This document shows positions 8,055 to 17,054 of a stretch of DNA of 36,863 nt, piece by piece (the first letter of the stretch is position 1; every line of letters begins with the position of its first letter). The stretch is from Streptomyces triticirhizae. GTDB lineage: Bacteria > Actinomycetota > Actinomycetes > Streptomycetales > Streptomycetaceae. The notes beneath the pieces were generated by a model. It searched no databases, was not told where the DNA came from, and saw only the letters and a list, made by a program, of their open reading frames with translations. A program made the translations under genes and the position numbers. The stretch is from NCBI RefSeq assembly GCF_003696235.1, contig NZ_RFFJ01000043.1, positions 1 to 36,863 of the forward strand, in the 5' to 3' direction.

Positions 8055-8624
8055 ATGGACGAGACGGAGTTCTGGTCGCTGGTCGACGGCACGCGACTCG
8101 CCGCCGGGCGCGATCCGGACCTACACGCCGAACTGCTGGTGGAGCGCCTCACCGGGCTGGACCCCGAGGCCGTCCACGACTTCGCGCGGCACTTCGAGGC
8201 CCGCTTCAGCCGCGCCTACCGCTGGGATCTGTGGGGCGCCGCGTGTGTGCTGCTGAACGGCGCGGGCGACGACGCCTTCGAGAACTTCCGCTGCTGGCTG
8301 ATCAGCCAGGGCCGAACCGTCTTCGAGGGGGCGCTCGCCGACCCGAACGCGCTGGCCGAGTTGCTGCCCGACTTCGACGAGCGGATCGAGGGGGAGGCCG
8401 AGGAGATCGGCTACGCCGCGTTCGACGCCTATGAGCAGCTCACCGGGGTGGAACTGCCCGATCTCGGGCTTGGAGACCCCGGCGTCGAACCGCAGGGCGC
8501 CCCGATCGATCTTGAGGATGAGGAGGCGCTCTCCGCCGCCTTCCCCGAGCTGTGGGCGCGGTTCGGGGCGCGCGGCCGGTCGGCCGACCAGCAGGGGCTC
8601 GCGGGTGGCCCGGCCCAGGTGTGA
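8055..8624 (+). CDS. DUF4240 domain protein
   Basis: This 189-aa acidic protein begins MDETEFWSLVDGTR and contains ARFSRAYRWDLWGAACVLLNG and DDAFENFRCWLISQGRTVFEGAL, the marks of the DUF4240 family found in many actinobacteria. The function is unknown. No membrane segment or signal is visible. The ATG at 8055 has no strong ribosome site, so a weak or leaderless start is possible. It ends 17 bp before the TIGR01777 epimerase gene in the same direction, suggesting an operon. Confidence 0.8.
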   Translation: MDETEFWSLVDGTRLAAGRDPDLHAELLVERLTGLDPEAVHDFARHFEARFSRAYRWDLWGAACVLLNGAGDDAFENFRCWLISQGRTVFEGALADPNALAELLPDFDERIEGEAEEIGYAAFDAYEQLTGVELPDLGLGDPGVEPQGAPIDLEDEEALSAAFPELWARFGARGRSADQQGLAGGPAQV

Positions 8625-8641
8625 TCGATCAGGATGGCCCC

Positions 8642-9634
8642 ATGGCAGCTGACTCCTCCTCCGACCTCCCCTCGCCCTCCTCCGGTCCCGCCCCCGCTCC
8701 GACGCCGAACGAGGGTTCCTCCGACGGCCTCCCGCGCCGCGTCGCGGTCTCCGGCACCTCGGGCCTGCTCGGGGGCGCGTTGGCCGACTCGCTCCGCGCC
8801 TCGGGGTGTGAGGTGGTGCGCCTGGTCCGTCGTGCGCCGGGGGCGCACGACGAGGCGCGTTGGGACCCCTCGGGCCAGGACCGGGCGACCAACGTCTCCG
8901 CCCTGGCCGGCTGCGACGCGGTGGTGCACCTGGCCGGTGCCGGGGTCGGCGACCACCGGTGGACGACGCGCTACAAGAAGGTCATCAAGGACAGCCGGGT
9001 GCTGGGCACCACGGCGATCGCCGAGGCCATCGCCGCCCAGGCGGCCCCGCCCCGGGTCTTTCTGTGCGGCAGCGCGATCGGGTACTACGGGGACACCGGG
9101 GACCGCGCGGTGGACGAGGATGCCGCCGCCGGCGAAGGGTTCCTGGCGGACGTCTGCCGGGACTGGGAGGGCGCGGCCGAGGCGGCCCGCCGGGCGGGGG
9201 TGCGCACGGTCCACCTGCGCACCGGCCACGTAGTGGCCCGCAAGGGCGGGGCGTGGGGCCGGCTCTTCCCGATCTTCCGGGCCGGCATCGGCGGGCCGCT
9301 GGGCAACGGCCGGCAGTACTGGAGCGTGATCTCGCTCGCCGACCACCTGGCGGCGATGCGATTCCTGATGACGGAGGGGAACGAACTGGCGGGCCCGGTC
9401 AACCTGACCGGCCCCGAACCCGTCACCAACCGCGAGGTCACCCGCATCATGGGCCGGGTGCTGCACCGGCCCGCGATCCTGCCGGTGCCGAAGTTCGTCC
9501 TGCGCGTGGTGGTCGGCGAGTTCGCCGAGGACATCGTGGGCAGCCAGCGAGTCCTCCCGGCCCGCCTCCAGACCTCGGGGTTCACCTTCCAGCACCCCAC
9601 GGCCGAGACGGCGATCCGCGCGGCGCTCGACTGA
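8642..9634 (+). CDS. TIGR01777 family NAD(P)-binding epimerase (YfcH-like)
   Basis: This 330-aa member of the extended SDR epimerase family has a Ser/Pro-rich tail of about 30 residues. That is followed by VAVSGTSGLLGGALADSLRASG with the nucleotide-binding GTSGLLG at about 38-44. Later come VVHLAGAGVGDHRWT, FLCGSAIGYYGDTGDRAVDED with the active-site YYG region, and the C-terminal DUF1731-type part (ILPVPKFVLRVVVGEFAEDI...GSQRVLP). Members are conserved in bacteria but the substrate is not established. Close spacing to the DUF4240 gene upstream suggests cotranscription. Confidence 0.88.
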   Translation: MAADSSSDLPSPSSGPAPAPTPNEGSSDGLPRRVAVSGTSGLLGGALADSLRASGCEVVRLVRRAPGAHDEARWDPSGQDRATNVSALAGCDAVVHLAGAGVGDHRWTTRYKKVIKDSRVLGTTAIAEAIAAQAAPPRVFLCGSAIGYYGDTGDRAVDEDAAAGEGFLADVCRDWEGAAEAARRAGVRTVHLRTGHVVARKGGAWGRLFPIFRAGIGGPLGNGRQYWSVISLADHLAAMRFLMTEGNELAGPVNLTGPEPVTNREVTRIMGRVLHRPAILPVPKFVLRVVVGEFAEDIVGSQRVLPARLQTSGFTFQHPTAETAIRAALD

Positions 9635-10378
9635 CAGGCCGGGGGCGGCAACGTGGTCCCGACGGGGCGGAGGCGCGCCCGCCGCCGCGAGGGTCCCCGG
9701 GCGTAACGAAGCGATAAGGAGCCGATTGGTCACTGTCAGTGGCGGGCTGTACGGTTCGGACCATGAATCTTCTGACTCTCCGTGACCGTTCCATCGCTCT
9801 GGCGACCTCCGCCGCCCGACGTCTGCCGAGGCTGCCCGGTGCCGGCCGTCTCCTGCCCCGGCGCCAACCCCCTGGAGAGCGGATTCCGTTCGTGTCCCTG
9901 CTCCCGCCTGGCCACCTCGCGCCACGGGACGACACCGCCTCCCCCGGCCGCAGGATCGCGCGAACGCTGCGACGCCTCGGGCCGCTTGCCCAACGCCTCA
10001 CCCAGCGCCTCCTCCGGGCCGTCGTCCAGCCCCTCCTCAGGCGTCTCACCCAACTCCTCCTCCAGCGTCTCGTCCGGGACCATGCGGCCGGCTCGGTACC
10101 CCACGTTCGTGCGGTCGACTCGGCGCCCCACGTTCCCAGGCCCGGCAGCGCCGCCAACGGCCGCCGGGCGGGCGGGAGGAGCGCCCTGCCCGGGGTCTGC
10201 GCCCTCCTTGTGCACCGATACCCGGTCCGTGCGCTCTGCCGCTTTCGGGATGTCGTGAGAGGGTCGGCTCCGGTTCGGAAGGCATTGCTCGCGCCGCAGC
10301 GGGCATCAGGTACCAAGGCTCACCCGCCGAGGACCGACCGCCGCTCCGACGCACCGACCACCTCACCAGGGAGGCCCA
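9635..10378. other. Unresolved 744-bp stretch between epimerase and FAD oxidoreductase genes
   Basis: No gene here is convincing. On the plus strand a plausible leaderless promoter (TTGGTC 9726-9731, TACGGT 9750-9755) points at ATG 9763, but that frame never stops before running through the FAD gene in another frame. On the minus strand an open frame at 9736-10215 has a repetitive acidic segment (LEEELGETPEEGLDD, PEEALGEALGK), read from a CTCCTCC-rich internal repeat at about 9985-10085. Codon third positions are less GC-rich than in neighbouring real genes for both. A frameshifted or rapidly changing gene is possible. Confidence 0.35.
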
Positions 10379-11653
10379 GTGCTCAGCAGCCGAACACGCC
10401 ACACGGACACCGACGTTGTCATCATCGGAGCAGGAACCGCCGGGCTGGCAGCGGCCCACCGGCTGAGCGCGGCCGGGCTGGCGATCACCGTGCTGGAGGC
10501 CAGCGACCGGATCGGCGGCCGGATGGCCACCGAACAGCGGGACGGCTTCCTTCTGGACCGCTCCAGCCAGCTGACCCTCCCCCAGTCCCCCGCACTGGCC
10601 GAACTCCCCCGGCCGGTGGCGCTGCGTCCGCTGACCGGCGGGGTCCAACTGCACGGCGCCGGCCCGGTCCGCCACCTCGGCGGCGAGAGCGACGAGAACA
10701 CCCCGCCCGCCGAGTCCTTCGACCAGATCTGGCTCCGGGCCAACCTGGCCAGGCTGGGGCGGCTGACCGAGGAGCAGCTCTCCCGGCGGCCCGAGGTCAC
10801 GGCCGCCCAGGCCCTGACCCAGCGCGACATCCCGGCCCGCATCGCCGATGCCATGCTCAGGCCAACGCTCGCCGCGCTGCTCCACGACCCGGAGTTGGCG
10901 ACGTCGAGCCGGTTGAGCGACGCCGTGCTGCACGCCTTCGCCCGCCATGGTCTCGCGCTGCCCGAGGGCGGCTCGGCGGCGCTGCCGGCGGCGCTGGCGG
11001 CCGAGTTGCCGGCCGGGTCGCTGCGCACGGGGGTCAGGGTGACCTCCGTCGCCACCACCCGGGTCGAGACGGCGGCCCATGGCGTCTACCGCTGCCGGGC
11101 CGTGGTGGTCGCCACCGGGGCGGCGACGGCGGGGCGGCTGCTGCCGGGCCTGCGGATGCCGCGCTTCCACCAGATGACCGTCCTTCACCACGCGGCGCCG
11201 ACGCTACCGACGCCGCACCCGGCGCTGCTGGTGGAGGCCGGCGGGCGAGGTCCGGTGGCCCACTCGGTGGCCGCCTCCGCCGCCGACCCGAGCCGGGCCC
11301 CCGCCGGCCAGACGCTGCTGACCTCGGTGATCATCGGCCCGCAGGCGGCGGAGCCCGCCGAGTTGCTCGACAAGGTGGCCCGACCCCAGCTCGGCGAACT
11401 CCACGGGGCGTCCGCCGACAGCTGGCGGCTGCTCGCCGCCCACCACGACCGGCAGGCGGTGCCCGTGCTGCCGCCGCCCTATCGGCGGCGCCGGCCGGTG
11501 CGCCTGCTGGACGGGCTCTACGTCTGCGGCGACCACCGGGACCTGCCGGGCATCACCGGGGACCTCGTCTCCGCCCGCCGCGTCAGCCTCGCCGTCCTGG
11601 AGGACCTGGGCTGCGCCCGGGCGGCCACGGGCGCCAGCATGGCCGTCGGCTGA
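10379..11653 (+). CDS. FAD-dependent amine oxidase-like oxidoreductase
   Basis: This is a 424-aa flavoprotein. The N-terminal dinucleotide-binding fold is clear (VVIIGAGTAGLAAAHRLSAAG, with GAGTAG at 17-22 and the ribose-binding Glu at about 40 in VLEASDRIGGRM). The C-terminal FAD-contacting motif DGLYVCGDHRDLPGITGDLVSARR closes the domain, as in amine oxidases and protoporphyrinogen-oxidase-like proteins. The substrate is unknown. The GTG at 10379 is preceded by AGGGAGG. The stop is 23 bp from the end of the convergent NsdA-like regulator. Confidence 0.87.
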   Translation: MLSSRTRHTDTDVVIIGAGTAGLAAAHRLSAAGLAITVLEASDRIGGRMATEQRDGFLLDRSSQLTLPQSPALAELPRPVALRPLTGGVQLHGAGPVRHLGGESDENTPPAESFDQIWLRANLARLGRLTEEQLSRRPEVTAAQALTQRDIPARIADAMLRPTLAALLHDPELATSSRLSDAVLHAFARHGLALPEGGSAALPAALAAELPAGSLRTGVRVTSVATTRVETAAHGVYRCRAVVVATGAATAGRLLPGLRMPRFHQMTVLHHAAPTLPTPHPALLVEAGGRGPVAHSVAASAADPSRAPAGQTLLTSVIIGPQAAEPAELLDKVARPQLGELHGASADSWRLLAAHHDRQAVPVLPPPYRRRRPVRLLDGLYVCGDHRDLPGITGDLVSARRVSLAVLEDLGCARAATGASMAVG

Positions 11654-11676
11654 TCCTGGCCGCCGCCCGGCCGGGC

Positions 11677-13218
11677 CTACCGCAGCACCGCCGTCTTCTC
11701 GCGGTAGGCCCGGACGGCCGCCGCGTCCCGGAACGGCTCCAAGCGTCGCTCGAAGTCCTGGACGTACTCGTGGGCGCGTGCCGAGCGCATCTCGTTGGCC
11801 TGCTGCGCCGCCTCCGCCGCGAGCGCGCACGCCTGCTCCACGTCGCCCAGGCCCAGCCGGGCCGAGGCCAGCACCACCCGGCAGAACAGCCGGCTGCGGG
11901 CGTACTCGGGGGCCCTCAGCTGGAGCGAGCGCTCCGCGTGCCGGGCGGCGGCCCGGTACTGCTTCAGATCCCGGTTGCAGTGGCCGAACTCGTCGGCCAA
12001 CTGCGCCTCGTCGAAGAAGCGCGCCCATGGCGGCGCGTCCTCCGACGACCGGGCCGCCTCCAGCGCCCGCTCGGCCCTGGCCATGGCGGCCGTGCACGAC
12101 CTGACCTCGCCCAGCAGCCCGTGGCCACGTGCCTCGACCGCGTGCAGCAGCGCCTGGACCACCGGCGCCACCGAGCTGGCGATCCCCTGCTGCGCCACCC
12201 GGGCCAACTGCACGGCCTCCCGGCCGTGACCGAGGTAGATGGCTTGTCGACTCATCGACACCAGGACATAGCTGCCGTACCCCCGGTCACCCGCCGCCTG
12301 GGCCAGGCGCAGTGCCTGGACGAAGTACCGCTGGGCGAGGCCGTGGGCGGCGATGTCGTAGGCCGTCCACCCGGCGAGCCGGGTCAGCTCAGCGGCGGCC
12401 GAGAACAACTTGCGGCCGATCTGTTCCCCGTAGCTGCCCCGGAGCGTGGGCTCCAGCTCGTGCTCCAGGTAGCGGACCAGCGCCTGCCGGGCGTGGCCGC
12501 CCCCGTATGCCTGGTCAAGACCTCGGAACAGCTCGGCCACCGAGCGCAGGGCGGCGATGTCGCCCACCGTCACCCGCTGGCCCGGCCCTCGCTCCACCCG
12601 GTCGATCCGGCTGGGGCGTGGCATCCGTGGGTTGGCGCGGGCGGCACCGAGCGGGCCGTGGCCGCGCAGTTGCTCGGGCACCCGCACGGTGGGCGAGGGG
12701 GGATCGTGTGCGGGGCCGCCGTCCGGGGCTTCGCCCCGGGCGACGCGTTCGTCGGGGCGGCCGATCAGCCAGTCCCGGCTGGGCACCACGAGGCCGGCCG
12801 GGGTGAACGCGATCTTGCGCAGCTCGGCGTACCCCCCGGTGTCCTTCCGCCAGAGGCCGGCGACGATGTCGATCGCCTCGGCCGGGCTGCCGGCGAACTC
12901 CAGCCCCGCGTAGACGGGGGCGCAGGCCTCAAGGCCCAGGTCCTGCGCGGAGAGCCGGCGGCCCAGCCGGCGGGTGAACACCTCGGCGATCAGTGCCGGG
13001 GTCGTGCCACGCGGGCGCTGACCGCGCAGCCAGCGGGTGACCGAGGTCTTGTCATACCGGAGGTCGAGGCCGTGTTCGAGGCCAAGTTGATCCACGCGTC
13101 TGGCGAGCCCGGCGTGGGAGAAGCCCGCCTCGGTGATCAGGGCGGCCAACTGTCGGTTCGGGTTGCGCGGGGTGGTGGACTGCGGGGAGGCCGGGCCTCC
13201 GGGTCGTTCCGTAGACAT
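11677..13218 (-). CDS. Large NsdA-like regulator with N-terminal HTH and TPR-like repeats
   Basis: This 513-aa protein has an N-terminal region resembling a helix-turn-helix (LAALITEAGFSHAGLARRVDQLG and DKTSVTRWLRGQRPRG). A proline-rich middle follows, then a C-terminal half of helical hairpins (AAGDRGYGSYVLVSMSRQAIYLG, QYRAAARHAERSLQLR, LGLGDVEQACALAAEAA) typical of tetratricopeptide repeats. This architecture is shared with the Streptomyces NsdA group, which contains negative regulators of development and antibiotic production. Whether this copy shares that role is not visible. The ATG at 13218 is chosen because sequence before it is not conserved in character. The gene is divergent from lipB, with a 15-bp palindrome between them. 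Confidence 0.8.
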   Translation of the reverse strand: MSTERPGGPASPQSTTPRNPNRQLAALITEAGFSHAGLARRVDQLGLEHGLDLRYDKTSVTRWLRGQRPRGTTPALIAEVFTRRLGRRLSAQDLGLEACAPVYAGLEFAGSPAEAIDIVAGLWRKDTGGYAELRKIAFTPAGLVVPSRDWLIGRPDERVARGEAPDGGPAHDPPSPTVRVPEQLRGHGPLGAARANPRMPRPSRIDRVERGPGQRVTVGDIAALRSVAELFRGLDQAYGGGHARQALVRYLEHELEPTLRGSYGEQIGRKLFSAAAELTRLAGWTAYDIAAHGLAQRYFVQALRLAQAAGDRGYGSYVLVSMSRQAIYLGHGREAVQLARVAQQGIASSVAPVVQALLHAVEARGHGLLGEVRSCTAAMARAERALEAARSSEDAPPWARFFDEAQLADEFGHCNRDLKQYRAAARHAERSLQLRAPEYARSRLFCRVVLASARLGLGDVEQACALAAEAAQQANEMRSARAHEYVQDFERRLEPFRDAAAVRAYREKTAVLR

Positions 13219-13302
13219 CGGCGATGCGGTCTCCTGCCTTACGGCTGTGCGGCTGGAACGGCGTGAATGTAACGGTCCTGCCAGGTCGCAACGCCGCGAC
13301 GG

Positions 13303-13317
13303 CGGATGATTCATCCG
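13303..13317. promoter_or_regulatory. Perfect 15-bp palindrome in the regulator-lipB divergent promoter
   Basis: CGGATGA-T-TCATCCG is a perfect inverted repeat 85 bp upstream of the NsdA-like regulator start and 125 bp upstream of lipB. It shares only the outer CGGA...TCCG with the dispersed palindrome family, so it is probably separate. A candidate operator for the adjacent regulator. Confidence 0.4.
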
Positions 13318-13441
13318 TATGTGTGAGCCGGAGGCCACCCCCCTCGCGGTGGTCGGCCGGGCTTAGAGTTGGTGCGAGGCGCCAGTGCGTCTCACACCAG
13401 AACGTGTATGCCAAGCACGTGTACGGAAAGCGAGAGTTGCA

Positions 13442-14227
13442 GTGGACGAGCTGCGCTTTGTCCATCTGGGGTTCGGAGACGAGGCGGTGGAGTACCACGC
13501 CGCCTGGCAGGAGCAGCGTCGCGTGCACACCGCTCGCTTCGCGGACGAGATCCCCGACACCTGTCTGCTCCTGGAACACCAGTCGGTGTACACCGCCGGG
13601 CGGCGCACGGAGGACAGCGAGCGCCCCCTGGACGGCACCCCGGTGATCGATATCGATCGCGGGGGCAAGATCACCTGGCACGGACCGGGCCAGTTGGTGG
13701 GCTATCCGATCATGAAGTTGCCACGTCCGGTCGATGTGGTGGCCCATGTGCGCCGTCTTGAGGAGGCGTTGATCGGGGTCTGCGCCGAGTTCGGCCTGGA
13801 GACCACCCGGGTCGAGGGCCGCAGCGGGGTGTGGGTGCTGGGCGACGAGGTCGCCGGCGCGCGGGCCGGTCTCGGCGGTCTGTCGTTGGACTTCGACCCC
13901 CGGCGGCACGACGAGGAGTTCGACCCCCGGCTCAGCGGCCCCGAGTACGCGCCGTCCAACGCCGGGCAGCGTCACGAGGACCGCAAGCTGGCCCAGATCG
14001 GCATCCGCGTCGCCAAGGGCGTCACCATGCATGGCTTCGCGCTCAACTGCGATTCGGACAACACCTGGTTCGACCGGATCGTGCCGTGCGGCATCAGGGA
14101 CGCCGGGGTGACCTCGCTCTCCCAGGAGCTGGGCCGCCGCATCACGGTCGCCGAGGTACTTCCCGTGGTGGAGAAGCACCTGTCCGCCGTGTGGTCGGCC
14201 GCCACCCCACTGCCCAGGGCCGTGTGA
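13442..14227 (+). CDS. lipB: Lipoyl(octanoyl) transferase
   Basis: LipB moves the octanoyl group from octanoyl-ACP to lipoyl domains such as those of SucB, the first step of lipoate synthesis. The 261-aa protein shows the conserved [17 protein letters not shown] at about 73-89. It has Lys182 ([12 protein letters not shown]) and the acyl-carrying Cys216 ([14 protein letters not shown]), the expected catalytic pair. An insert of about 35 residues before the lysine (about 137-178) is usual in Streptomyces. The GTG at 13442 follows a GAGAG ribosome site. lipA starts 72 bp downstream, so the two probably form one transcription unit. Confidence 0.96.
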   Translation: MDELRFVHLGFGDEAVEYHAAWQEQRRVHTARFADEIPDTCLLLEHQSVYTAGRRTEDSERPLDGTPVIDIDRGGKITWHGPGQLVGYPIMKLPRPVDVVAHVRRLEEALIGVCAEFGLETTRVEGRSGVWVLGDEVAGARAGLGGLSLDFDPRRHDEEFDPRLSGPEYAPSNAGQRHEDRKLAQIGIRVAKGVTMHGFALNCDSDNTWFDRIVPCGIRDAGVTSLSQELGRRITVAEVLPVVEKHLSAVWSAATPLPRAV

Positions 14228-14299
14228 CCGGGATCACCCCCACTTCCCGAGGCGTACGCTGGGGAACGCCAAAGAATCGAAAGCCGTAGGGAGCCGGAC

Positions 14300-15241
14300 G
14301 TGTCCGCTGTCGCACCAGACGGTCGCAAGATGCTGCGTCTTGAGGTCCGGAACAGTCAGACCCCGATCGAACGCAAGCCGGAGTGGATCAAAACCCGTGC
14401 CCGTATGGGCCCGGAGTATCAGGCGCTGCACGGGCTGGTGAAGCGCGAGGGCCTCCACACGGTCTGCCAGGAGGCCGGCTGTCCCAATATCTTCGAGTGC
14501 TGGGAGGACCGCGAGGCGACCTTCCTGATCGGCGGCGAACAGTGCACCAGGCGCTGTGACTTCTGCCAGATCGACACCGGGAAGCCGGCCGATCTCGACC
14601 GGGACGAGCCCCGCCGGGTGGCCGAGTCGGTGCGCCAGATGGGCCTGAGGTACGCCACGGTCACCGGCGTCGCCCGGGACGACCTGCCCGACGGCGGCGC
14701 CTGGCTCTACGCCGAGACCGTGCGCCAGATCCATCAGGCCATGCCGGGCACCGGGGTCGAGTTGCTGATCCCCGACTTCAACGCCGTTCCCGAGCAGTTG
14801 GATGAGGTCTTCGCCACCCGCCCCGAGGTGCTGGCGCACAACGTGGAGACGGTGCCGAGGATCTTCAAGCGCATCCGTCCCGCCTTCCGCTACGAGCGTT
14901 CGCTCCGGGTGCTGACCCTCTCCCGCGAGGCGGGGCTGGTCACCAAGTCGAACCTGATCCTGGGGCTCGGCGAGACCCGCGAGGAGGTCAGCCAGGCGCT
15001 GCGCGACCTACACGAGGCCGGCTGCGAGCTGATCACCATCACCCAGTACCTGCGGCCCACCCCCCGGCACCACCCGGTGGAGCGGTGGGTGAAGCCGGAC
15101 GAGTTCGTCGAACTCCAGCAGGAGGCCGAGGAGATCGGATTCGCCGGGGTGATGTCGGGGCCGCTGGTGCGGTCCTCCTACCGGGCCGGCCGGCTCTACC
15201 GGCAGGCCGTCGAGCGGCGCGGCACCCCGAAGGTGGCGTGA
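14300..15241 (+). CDS. lipA: Lipoyl synthase (radical SAM)
   Basis: LipA inserts two sulfurs into protein-bound octanoyl groups to complete lipoate. In this 313-aa protein both iron-sulfur clusters are visible. The auxiliary cluster is Cys56, Cys61 and Cys67 ([12 protein letters not shown]). The radical SAM cluster is Cys82, Cys86 and Cys89 (CTRRCDFC). The C-terminal RSSYRAG carries the conserved serine that ligates the auxiliary cluster. The GTG at 14300 has AGGGAG six bases upstream. It lies directly behind lipB. A hairpin 16 bp after the stop is a likely terminator. Confidence 0.97.
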   Translation: MSAVAPDGRKMLRLEVRNSQTPIERKPEWIKTRARMGPEYQALHGLVKREGLHTVCQEAGCPNIFECWEDREATFLIGGEQCTRRCDFCQIDTGKPADLDRDEPRRVAESVRQMGLRYATVTGVARDDLPDGGAWLYAETVRQIHQAMPGTGVELLIPDFNAVPEQLDEVFATRPEVLAHNVETVPRIFKRIRPAFRYERSLRVLTLSREAGLVTKSNLILGLGETREEVSQALRDLHEAGCELITITQYLRPTPRHHPVERWVKPDEFVELQQEAEEIGFAGVMSGPLVRSSYRAGRLYRQAVERRGTPKVA

Positions 15242-15256
15242 TCGCGGCACCTCGGG

Positions 15257-15273
15257 GGCGGCGAGGCGCCGCC
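15257..15273 (+). terminator. Hairpin after lipA, likely terminator
   Basis: GGCGGCG-AGG-CGCCGCC is a perfect 7-bp stem with a 3-base loop, 16 bp beyond the lipA stop. There is no T-run, as is common for terminators in very GC-rich actinobacteria. Confidence 0.5.
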
Positions 15274-15431
15274 GGCTGTTGACCCGGGGGTCACGGGGCG
15301 GAAACACCGTTGGACAACGATGAGGGGGAGCGTCATCCATGGCTGAGCCATGGCGGGTTCGTGGGGTGCGGACGGGCGCACCGGGGATGGTCCGACCCGG
15401 CTGGGCCGGGGCGAGGGGGAAGGGCGCTGTG

Positions 15432-15659
15432 ATGGGTCTGGTTCAGCTGGTACACCGGGAGCGGCCGAGGGTGGGCCGGGCCCTACGGGCCCTGGACGAG
15501 CGGCTGTTGGCCGGCGGTCGGCGCACGGCTCTGGAGAACGCCTGGTCCGCGGTGCGGGAGGACCAGGAGCGGGCGGCCGCTCACCGGGAGGCGGAGCGCG
15601 CCCTGCGCGCGGCCGACGCCGGTCAGTCGCCGCCCGCGCTGCCCACTCCCGGCGCCTGA
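15432..15659 (+). CDS. Small conserved hypothetical protein
   Basis: This 75-aa, highly charged, mostly helical protein reads MGLVQLVHRERPRVGRALRA...LLAGGRRTALENAWSAV, followed by an Arg/Glu/Ala-rich helix that may form a coiled coil. There is no membrane segment or signal peptide. ATG 15432 follows a GGGGGAAGGG-like ribosome site; the frame is open upstream but without character. It lies between lipA and the DUF4191 gene in the same direction, a place where streptomycetes usually carry a small gene. The function is unknown. Confidence 0.6.
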   Translation: MGLVQLVHRERPRVGRALRALDERLLAGGRRTALENAWSAVREDQERAAAHREAERALRAADAGQSPPALPTPGA

Positions 15660-15701
15660 CCCGGGGAAGCGTGGGGCCGGGAGCGCCGTAGACTGACCGG
15701 C

Positions 15702-16415
15702 ATGGCGCGGAAGGAAAAGGAACAGGATTCCGAGAACCCAGGCCGGCTGAAGCAGATCGGTCTGACCTACAAGATGGCCAAGCGGGTCGATCGATGGATC
15801 GGTCTGTGGCTGGCTCTGGTCTTTCTTGTCACGTTCGGGATTGTTCTCGGCATCGGCATTCTCTGGGGACACCCGGTCTACCTGGGCATCCTGGGCTTCC
15901 TGGTCGCGCTGTTGACCACGGCCATCGTCTTCGGCCGCCGGGCCGAGCGGGCCGCCTTCAGCCAGATGGAGGGCCAGCCGGGTGCGGCGGCCGCCGTGCT
16001 GGAGAACATGCGGCGGGGCATCGTCTTCACCCCGGCGATCGCGGTCAACCGGCAGCAGGACGTGGTGCACAGGGCGGTCGGCAAGTGCGGTGTGGTCCTG
16101 GTCGGCGAGGGGAACCCGAACCGTCTCAAGACCCTGATGGCCGCCGAGAAGCGCCGGATGAACCGGGTGGTCTCCGATGTCCCCGTCCACGACCTGGTCG
16201 TGGGCAAGGGCGAGGGCCAGGTGGAGCTGAAGGAGCTGCGGCGTCGGATCGTGAAGTACCCCAAGGTGCTGGCCGGCCCTCGGGTCACCGAGGTCAACGA
16301 CCGGCTGCGTGCCATGGGGGATTTGATGAACAACATGCCGATCCCGAAGGGGCCTCTCCCCAAGGGCGGAATGCGGCTCAAGGGGAACAACCAGGCGCCC
16401 CGGCGCGGACGCTGA
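15702..16415 (+). CDS. DUF4191 integral membrane protein
   Basis: This 237-aa protein belongs to the actinobacterial DUF4191 family. A charged N-terminus (MARKEKEQDS) and the conserved LKQIGLTYKMAKRVD precede two membrane helices (about residues 33-55 and 58-77). These are followed by a soluble domain with GRRAERAAFSQMEGQPGAAAAVL and VVLVGEGNPNRLKTLMAAEKRRMNR. It ends in a basic tail. The function is unknown. In actinobacteria it is regularly found beside lipA, as here. It is convergent with the RDD gene, with 36 bp between stops. Confidence 0.9.
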   Translation: MARKEKEQDSENPGRLKQIGLTYKMAKRVDRWIGLWLALVFLVTFGIVLGIGILWGHPVYLGILGFLVALLTTAIVFGRRAERAAFSQMEGQPGAAAAVLENMRRGIVFTPAIAVNRQQDVVHRAVGKCGVVLVGEGNPNRLKTLMAAEKRRMNRVVSDVPVHDLVVGKGEGQVELKELRRRIVKYPKVLAGPRVTEVNDRLRAMGDLMNNMPIPKGPLPKGGMRLKGNNQAPRRGR

Positions 16416-16451
16416 GGCCCACCGGCCGCTTCTTCGTGCCGACCTGTCGGT

Positions 16452-16994
16452 CTACTTCTTCGCCGGGCCTTCTGGGGTTTCCGAGGTCTCCGGGGCCGGT
16501 CCGGAGAGGTTCTCCGGGGCCTGTCCCGTGAAGCGCACCTGGACCGCGCCCACCGCGCGGTCGTGCAGGCCCCGGCCGTCGCGGTCCCAGACCAGGGCGG
16601 GGATCGCCAGCGACAGCAGCAGCGAGCGGAGCGCGGCACGGGGGAACGAGAGGCGCCCACCCGACAGGTGCAGCACCCGCAGCCCCAACAGCCGCTTGCC
16701 GGGCGTCATCCCGACCGTGCCCACGGTGAGGACACACATCAGCGTGAAGACCACCAACGTCCAGTTGTTGGCCATGGCGACGTCCCCGCCGGCGAGCAGA
16801 CCGTATGCGATCAGCGCGCACAGCGCCCAGTCCACGCAGATGGCGGCGGCCCGCCGCCCGACCGTCGCGACCGATCCCGGGCCCTCCCTGGGGAGTCCCA
16901 ACCGCTCACCCCGGTAACCGAAGTCGATCCCCATGTCCTCGGCCGCCGCACGGGGGCCGGAGAGCCACGAACCTATTGCCTGCCGGTTGTCCAC
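16452..16994 (-). CDS. RDD-family membrane protein
   Basis: This 180-aa protein has the RDD pattern: GRRAAAICVDWALCALIAYGLL (first helix with the Arg/Asp pair), a second helix NWTLVVFTLMCVLTVGTV, then MTPGKRLLGLRV and a final segment ending WDRDGRGLHDRAVGAVQV. It starts at GTG 16994 with GGAGG unusually close to the start codon. RDD proteins are small membrane proteins, some proposed to act in ion transport; the role here is unknown. The C-terminal tail (APENLSGPAPETSETPEGP) is partly encoded by a copy of the dispersed palindrome at 16502-16516. Confidence 0.88.
   Translation of the reverse strand: MDNRQAIGSWLSGPRAAAEDMGIDFGYRGERLGLPREGPGSVATVGRRAAAICVDWALCALIAYGLLAGGDVAMANNWTLVVFTLMCVLTVGTVGMTPGKRLLGLRVLHLSGGRLSFPRAALRSLLLSLAIPALVWDRDGRGLHDRAVGAVQVRFTGQAPENLSGPAPETSETPEGPAKK
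16502..16516. repeat. 15-bp palindrome copy inside the RDD coding sequence
   Basis: CGGAGAGGTTCTCCG is the reverse complement of the window consensus and sits near the 3' end of the RDD gene, where it encodes the residues ENLS. It is the only clear copy inside a coding region of this window, in a tail that looks free of constraint. Confidence 0.7.
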
Positions 16995-17054
16995 GCCTCC
17001 ACGGTAGCGCGGCCGCCGCGCCGGCGTGCCGCCGGCTATCCGGCGAGAAGTCCG

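Noticed and set aside
8622..8631. TGATCGATCA palindrome at the DUF4240 stop codon, similar to the core of 1710-1726
   Set aside because: Only 10 bp, overlapping a stop codon and the epimerase ribosome site; likely chance.
9739..13266. Very long plus-strand open frame (over 1,100 codons)
   Set aside because: It runs through the FAD oxidoreductase gene in another frame and antisense to the NsdA-like regulator. Its product is Arg/Pro/Gly low complexity. It is a by-product of high GC content.
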